Shown here: positions 60,088 through 64,000 of the stretch, in pieces | Layout of the letters: the number at the start of each line of letters is the position of its first letter | How positions within the stretch are numbered: the first letter of the stretch is position 1 | Source: Larkinella humicola | Lineage (GTDB): Bacteria > Bacteroidota > Bacteroidia > Cytophagales > Spirosomataceae | Assembly: GCF_008727875.1 (NCBI RefSeq) | Contig: NZ_VTWS01000002.1 | Span: 124,001 to 188,000, forward strand | DNA: 64,000 bases | Direction of reading: 5' to 3' | The notes under the pieces: generated by a model | What the model saw: only the letters and a program-made list of their open reading frames with translations | Database searches by the model: none | What the model was told of the DNA's origin: nothing | Program-made: the position numbers and the translations under genes

Positions 60088-60741
60088 ATGTCCGATTCAC
60101 ACGAACATTTACAGACCCTGACGGAGATCCGGAGCCTGATGGAACGCTCCTCGAAATTCCTGTCGTTGAGTGGTTTATCGGGCATTTCGGCGGGTGTCGT
60201 AGCCCTCATTGGTGCCGGTGCGGCCTACGTTCGGTTGCACAATAACAACCTGACGCTAATGAGCTACGAGCGCATCACCCGGCTCAACGGCCCGGATCGC
60301 CAGGATATGGTTGATTTTCTGATCCTCGACGGAGCCCTTGTGCTAATAGCCGCCTTGTTACTGGGCGTGTTTTTTACCGTTCGCAAAGCCCGCCGACAGG
60401 GCAACGGCGTCTGGAACAGCATTTCGAAGCGATTGCTTTGGGCGCTGGCCGTTCCGCTGGTCACGGGCGGCATTTTTTGTCTGGCCCTGATCCGGTTTAA
60501 CCTGATCTGGCTGACATTTCCAACCACCCTCATTTTTTACGGCATGGCGCTCTACAGCGGCAGTAAATACACCGTTCGCGATGTGGAATACCTCGGTTTG
60601 TCCGAAATTCTGCTGGGCCTGGTGGCTTTGTTCTGGACGGGGTATTCGCTGCTGACGTGGGCAGTTGGGTTTGGGATCCTGCACATTGTGTACGGCACCG
60701 TAATGTATCTCAAGTATGAACGAGACGAACTGAAGCGCTGA
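60088..60741 (+). CDS. Integral membrane protein encoded with a winged-helix regulator
   Basis: This 217-residue protein has about six helices (KFLSLSGLSGISAGVVALIGAGAAYVRL; FLILDGALVLIAALLLGVFFTV; LLWALAVPLVTGGIFCLALIRFNLIWLTFPTTLIFYGMALYSG; YLGLSEILLGLVALFWTGYSLLTWAVGFGILHIVYGTVMY). No transporter signature is visible. Its TGA stop overlaps the ATG of the downstream winged-helix gene by one base, giving strong coupling. The pair may form a membrane sensor and its regulator, or the regulator may control this gene. Confidence 0.87.
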   Translation: MSDSHEHLQTLTEIRSLMERSSKFLSLSGLSGISAGVVALIGAGAAYVRLHNNNLTLMSYERITRLNGPDRQDMVDFLILDGALVLIAALLLGVFFTVRKARRQGNGVWNSISKRLLWALAVPLVTGGIFCLALIRFNLIWLTFPTTLIFYGMALYSGSKYTVRDVEYLGLSEILLGLVALFWTGYSLLTWAVGFGILHIVYGTVMYLKYERDELKR

Positions 60742-61037
60742 TGGAGTTCCTGATAGGCTTTAATAAAGCGTTTGAAAGTAAGGCCCGGTTAGGCATCATG
60801 TCGGTTTTGATTGTGAATGAAACCCTGAGTTTCAATTCTCTCAAAGAATTGCTCGACATGACCGACGGGAATCTGGCGACGCACCTGCGGGCGCTGGAAG
60901 AGCAGGGCTATGTCTCCGTGAAAAAGCAGTTTGTGGGCCGAAAACCCAATACGACCTACACCGCCACCCCCGCCGGCCGTCAGGCCTTCACCGACCATTT
61001 GAACGCGCTGGAAGATTTTATTCGCGGTTCGGTATAA
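60741..61037 (+). CDS. Winged-helix transcriptional regulator (HTH_34-like)
   Basis: This 98-residue DNA-binding protein is a single winged helix (FNKAFESKARLGIMSVLIVNETLSFNSLKELLDMTDGNLATHLRALEEQGYVSVKKQFVGRKPNTTYTATPAGRQAFTDHLNALEDFI), matching the PF13601-type transcriptional regulators of Bacteroidetes. The wing is the FVGRKPNTTY segment. No ligand domain is present. It is translationally coupled to the membrane protein upstream and shares a terminator with the Hsp20-like gene on the other strand. Confidence 0.92.
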   Translation: MEFLIGFNKAFESKARLGIMSVLIVNETLSFNSLKELLDMTDGNLATHLRALEEQGYVSVKKQFVGRKPNTTYTATPAGRQAFTDHLNALEDFIRGSV

Positions 61038-61064
61038 AAAAAGCGGTCAATCTGGATTGACCGC
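61036..61064 (-). terminator. Terminator of the Hsp20-like gene
   Basis: A perfect 10-bp stem (gcggtcaatc / gattgaccgc, 61043-61064) is followed on the minus strand by seven T residues. It lies 27 bases past the Hsp20 stop codon and overlaps the end of the winged-helix gene, serving convergent transcripts. Confidence 0.85.
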
Positions 61065-61090
61065 CGGGTGTATTCACGCTCTGGTTCCTA

Positions 61091-61483
61091 TCAAAATAAA
61101 TTCTGGATTTCTACTTTTCGCTGGGAGTGATGGCCGTCCTTAAACGGCAGATTGATCACCACATGGCCCTGCTCCTGAACCGCTTCTATGTGTTCCGCGT
61201 CGACAAAGTCCGGGATGTCCAGCACCCTCAGAAACATCGGTACCGCCAGACTCTGGCCTTCTACGGGATTTTTCTGCTGGAGCAAGGTATATAGAACCAG
61301 TTTCTTGCCATCGATCAACACATTGAACGCGTCCGGACCAACGCCGGGAGCCGACAATTTGATCAGCAAGCGGTCTGGCTCCTGCTCGGTTTCCATACGG
61401 GTCATGCTCGATCCGCCATACAGAGTATTCAGCAAATCGAATTGCCCACCCATTCCCTTCAGCGTGTTTTCTATCGGTTTCAT
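61091..61483 (-). CDS. Hsp20/alpha-crystallin-like protein
   Basis: This 130-residue protein has a predicted alpha-crystallin domain (ETEQEPDRLLIKLSAPGVGPDAFNVLIDGKKLVLYTLLQ; VPMFLRVLDIPDFVDAEHIEAVQEQGHVVINLPF). It has the A-x-x-x-n-G-V-L/I-like hallmark replaced by EQGHVVINLP, and a short N-terminus. It probably acts as a small holdase chaperone. The C-terminal I-x-I motif is present in the form VEIQN, which is weak. It is transcribed alone. Confidence 0.87.
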   Translation of the reverse strand: MKPIENTLKGMGGQFDLLNTLYGGSSMTRMETEQEPDRLLIKLSAPGVGPDAFNVLIDGKKLVLYTLLQQKNPVEGQSLAVPMFLRVLDIPDFVDAEHIEAVQEQGHVVINLPFKDGHHSQRKVEIQNLF

Positions 61484-61611
61484 AATCGTACTGGTTGGTT
61501 GTATACTGTTTAGTAAACAAATTACGTACCTAACTCGATCAGGCCGTATTTAGCGTCATTATGGCCGATAACCAGCGATAAGGCGGAAATAAGCGGACAA
61601 TTGGTCAGTAA

Positions 61612-61644
61612 TTTGTTTTATAACGCAAATTATCGTGATTTTTG
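61612..61644 (+). promoter_or_regulatory. Putative promoter of the deacetylase-glycosyltransferase pair
   Basis: TTTG at 61612-61615 is separated by 21 bases from GATTTTTG (61637-61644), one mismatch from TAnnTTTG. The ATG follows at 61669. Confidence 0.5.
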
Positions 61645-61668
61645 ATCCGTGAAAACCATAAAATATTT

Positions 61669-62439
61669 ATGATCGGACTGGTTGCCAGTCTTCTGCTGGT
61701 GGGTATACTGTGGTATTTTTTCCGCAGTTCGAACGCTTTGCCTGTGTTAATGTTCCACAAAATCGACCCTAAACGGCAGGATGCCTTAACGGTTTCGGTT
61801 CAGCAGTTCGAACAGCGCCTGCAGTGGCTGAAAACCCATCACTACCACCCCATTACCCTGAAACAGCTTGCGGATTCGATTGAACAGAACCAGCCGCTGC
61901 CCGCCCGACCGGTTTTGATTACGTTCGACGATGCGTATGTCAATAACCTGACGTATGCGCTGCCGGTTTTGCAGCGACTGAACCTGACTGCGGTGCTGTT
62001 TGTTCCCACGGCTTTTGTCGGCCAATGCAATCAATGGGATGGCTGCACCGAACCCCTGATGACCACTGAACAGCTTAAACAGTTGGCTCCCACCTTCGAA
62101 CTCGCCTTGCATTCACACCAGCACCTGAACTATAAAGCCCTGCCCATCAGTGACATCCAGGCCGACCTGACGCAGAACATAACGGCTTGCGATTCCCTGG
62201 GAATACCGTATGTTCGGGCCTTTGCGTATCCCTACGGTGGGCGACCGAAAGACCCGGCGACCAAACGGGCGATGCAGGATGCGATGCAACAGGCAGGCAT
62301 CCGGATCGCGTTCCGGATCGGAAACCGCCTGAACCGTTTCCCGGTGAACAACCGGTTTGAATGGCAACGACTGGACATTCGCGGAACGGATTCCATGGCC
62401 CGGTTTGTCCGGCAGGTGCGGTTTGGGAAACTAATTTAA
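61669..62439 (+). CDS. Polysaccharide deacetylase (CE4), membrane-anchored
   Basis: This 256-residue protein has an N-terminal hydrophobic helix (MIGLVASLLLVGILWYFF) and a NodB-type domain: TFDDA at 85-89 (Asp87-Asp88, the last residue Ala in place of the common Gly), His148-Ser-His-Gln-His152 and a later RAFAYPYGGRPKD. The second motif (H-S-x-x-H) is intact, so a metal site is likely. The substrate is probably an N-acetylated polysaccharide or peptidoglycan. The start at 61669 is preferred over the TTG at 61642. It is three bases upstream of the glycosyltransferase gene and presumably in operon with it. Confidence 0.9.
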   Translation: MIGLVASLLLVGILWYFFRSSNALPVLMFHKIDPKRQDALTVSVQQFEQRLQWLKTHHYHPITLKQLADSIEQNQPLPARPVLITFDDAYVNNLTYALPVLQRLNLTAVLFVPTAFVGQCNQWDGCTEPLMTTEQLKQLAPTFELALHSHQHLNYKALPISDIQADLTQNITACDSLGIPYVRAFAYPYGGRPKDPATKRAMQDAMQQAGIRIAFRIGNRLNRFPVNNRFEWQRLDIRGTDSMARFVRQVRFGKLI

Positions 62440-62442
62440 CAT

Positions 62443-63489
62443 ATGACCTTATTCATCGATACCGAACGTCTGCGGGATTTAAACAGCGGTTTGGGGCAAT
62501 TCTGCCTGCAACTGGGCCTGGAACTGGTGCGGCAGCGCCCTGATTCTGCCCAACTCACGTTTCTGGTTCCGGAAGGGCAACAGGGCATTTTCGGCCCGGA
62601 TGTGGCCTATCAAACGGCAACCTGGTGGCGGAAATGGTATTCGCCGGGCCGCTACGACATCTGGCATTGTTTGCACCAGGATTCCCGGTTTCTGCCCGCT
62701 TCGAAAAAAAACCGCCTGATTCTGACAATCCACGATCTTAATTTTCTGGAACGACCGGATTATGACGACGCGAAAAAAGCCCACAAACTGGCAGTTCTGC
62801 AACGCAAAGTCGACCGGGCCTCGGCCCTAACCACGATCTCGGAGTATACGGCTTCGGTCGTCCGCCAGCACCTGAAATTGCCGCCCATGCCCTTGTCGGT
62901 CATCCACAACGGGTATTCAGCTCCCGGCGACTTACTCAACCGCTCGTTATCACTTTCTGTCCAGAGTCCATATTTCCTGTTTGTCGGCGTCATTCATCCC
63001 CGGAAAAACCTGCACACCCTCCTGCCGCTGCTTGAAGCCTTCCCGGAATGGCGGCTGGTGCTGGCCGGGCCCGACGGCCATCCGTATGCTACCCACCTGC
63101 GGCAACAGGCTCAGCAACTGGAGGTTGCGGATCGGCTGATTGTGACTGGTGCCGTTGACGAAGCGACCAAAAACGGCTTGTATCAGGCTTGCGATGCGTT
63201 TCTGTTTCCGTCACTTTCCGAAGGGTTTGGACTTCCCGTGGTCGAGGCCATGAGTTATGGCAAACCGGTTTTCCTGTCGCGACGCACGAGCCTGCCCGAA
63301 ATTGGTGGAAAAGATGCCTATTATTTCGATTCGGACGACCCGGAGTCGATGGCTGAAACCATTTTCGACGGCCTGAACGATTTTCGCGCCAATCCCTTCC
63401 GCGCCGACCGGCTCCGCCAGCAAGCCGCCCGGTTTAGCTGGGAGCGGGCGGCCCAACAGTATTGGAAGTTGTATTCAGAAGTGTTGTAA
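62443..63489 (+). CDS. GT4-type glycosyltransferase
   Basis: This 348-residue GT-B glycosyltransferase has a C-terminal sugar-nucleotide domain with FVGVIHPRKNLHTLLPLL and the catalytic/phosphate motif FPSLSEGFGLPVVEAMSYGKPVFLS. The N-terminal acceptor half includes RYDIWHCLHQDSRFLP and LTIHDLNFLERPDY. It transfers a sugar from a nucleotide donor to an unidentified acceptor, probably in surface-polymer synthesis. It is the second gene of the deacetylase pair and has no signal or membrane segment. Confidence 0.92.
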   Translation: MTLFIDTERLRDLNSGLGQFCLQLGLELVRQRPDSAQLTFLVPEGQQGIFGPDVAYQTATWWRKWYSPGRYDIWHCLHQDSRFLPASKKNRLILTIHDLNFLERPDYDDAKKAHKLAVLQRKVDRASALTTISEYTASVVRQHLKLPPMPLSVIHNGYSAPGDLLNRSLSLSVQSPYFLFVGVIHPRKNLHTLLPLLEAFPEWRLVLAGPDGHPYATHLRQQAQQLEVADRLIVTGAVDEATKNGLYQACDAFLFPSLSEGFGLPVVEAMSYGKPVFLSRRTSLPEIGGKDAYYFDSDDPESMAETIFDGLNDFRANPFRADRLRQQAARFSWERAAQQYWKLYSEVL

Positions 63490-63506
63490 TCGATTTTACC
63501 ATCGGC

Positions 63507-63537
63507 TTGATAGGCGGACATACTTTGGCTACCTTTG
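63507..63537 (+). promoter_or_regulatory. Promoter of aspS
   Basis: TTG at 63507-63509, a 20-base spacer and TACCTTTG at 63530-63537 match the Bacteroidetes housekeeping consensus fully. The ATG follows 26 bases later at 63564. Confidence 0.66.
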
Positions 63538-63563
63538 CGGCTTATTGAACCATTTTTAGCAGT

Positions 63564-64000
63564 ATGCTACGTACTCATACCTGCGGAGAAATTCGCATCG
63601 AACACGTTACCAAACAGGTTATTCTTTGCGGCTGGGTGCAGCGCATTCGCGACAAAGGCGGTTTGATCTGGATCGACCTGCGTGACCGCTACGGCCTGAC
63701 CCAATTGTTGCTCGAAGAAGGCAAAACCGACCCGGAAACCATTGCGATGGTTCGGACGCTGGGCCGCGAATTCGTTCTGAAAGCCACCGGCGAAGTGATC
63801 GAACGCAAATCCAAGAACCCCAATCTGCCAACGGGTGACATCGAAATCCGGCTGGAAAAGCTGGAAATATTGAACCCCGCCAAACTGCCGCCGTTTCTGA
63901 TTGAAGACGAAACCGACGGGGGCGACGACCTACGGATGAAATACCGCTACCTCGATTTGCGCCGGAATCCCGTCCGGAAGAACCTCGAACTGCGCCATAA
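63564..64000 (+). CDS. aspS: Aspartyl-tRNA synthetase, N-terminal part (runs off window)
   Basis: This charges tRNA-Asp (possibly also tRNA-Asn in organisms lacking AsnRS). About 145 codons are present. The N-terminal OB-fold anticodon domain is clear: [31 protein letters not shown] and [38 protein letters not shown]. The start of the catalytic domain is [24 protein letters not shown] (class II motif 1 region). The start is placed at 63564, supported by a full promoter upstream. Whether it is a discriminating AspRS cannot be read from this fragment. Confidence 0.96.
   Translation, partial: MLRTHTCGEIRIEHVTKQVILCGWVQRIRDKGGLIWIDLRDRYGLTQLLLEEGKTDPETIAMVRTLGREFVLKATGEVIERKSKNPNLPTGDIEIRLEKLEILNPAKLPPFLIEDETDGGDDLRMKYRYLDLRRNPVRKNLELRH

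Overview
The window looks like chromosomal DNA of a Bacteroidota bacterium of the order Cytophagales, closest in character to the Spirosoma/Larkinella group. This is inferred from gene content and not from a database search. The indications are: type IX secretion (T9SS) C-terminal domains; an arginine operon with the Bacteroidetes-type carbamoyltransferase; paired His_kinase/LytTR two-component systems, one with a beta-propeller sensor; DUF1800/DUF1501 and DUF6089-type barrel proteins; and promoter elements of the TTG-N(20)-TAnnTTTG kind found in this phylum. GC content is in the mid-fifties by eye. No transposase, phage gene, rRNA or CRISPR array was seen. There is one tRNA gene, tRNA-Leu(UAG).

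Layout. 1-5.5 kb: the start of gyrB, a lipoprotein, and a propeller sensor kinase with its LytTR regulator. 5.7-12.3 kb: a minus-strand block with a small lipoprotein, an M23-like protein, two outer-membrane barrels, nadK, a CBS/ACT-like protein, an alpha/beta hydrolase and a PabA-type glutaminase. 12.4-16.7 kb: plus-strand FAD oxidoreductase, membrane-anchored gluzincin-like protein, phytase-like protein and NlpC/P60 hydrolase. 16.7-19.6 kb: the argD-argF'-argB operon. 19.7-23.5 kb: an unknown protein, a hydrolase and two tandem paralogous lipoproteins. 23.6-28.6 kb: the protein quality control genes clpX, clpP and tig, with a haem-binding protein and an XRE regulator lying among them. 28.6-34.7 kb: tRNA-Leu, rsh, a fur-family gene, purA and a sulfite-oxidase-family enzyme. 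34.8-38.1 kb: the cell elongation pair mrdA-rodA. 38.4-46.2 kb: an SMP-30 protein, a GAF kinase/LytTR pair, an AraC regulator followed by an AT-rich amidohydrolase, a lipoprotein and a FadR-type GntR regulator. 46.4-51.6 kb: DUF1800 and DUF1501, then a dioxovalerate-type aldehyde dehydrogenase with an FAH-family enzyme (sugar-acid catabolism). 51.8-58.5 kb: recO, recJ-lptB, two T9SS cargo proteins and mazG. 58.8-64 kb: DUF1361, a diacylglycerol-kinase-like protein, a membrane protein with a winged-helix regulator, an Hsp20-like protein, a polysaccharide deacetylase with a glycosyltransferase, and the start of aspS.

The most unusual feature is between the genes. About fourteen intergenic spaces hold long inverted repeats with arms of 18 to 47 bases, several perfect or one mismatch from perfect, placed just after stop codons. 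Most have unrelated sequences, but at least two sequence families recur. In one family the outer arms are conserved while the inner arms differ. At three loci the repeat also supplies the last codons of a gene. Ordinary short GC-rich terminators are present elsewhere, so the long elements form a separate class. The genes themselves are mostly standard, and no clear new multi-gene system was found.
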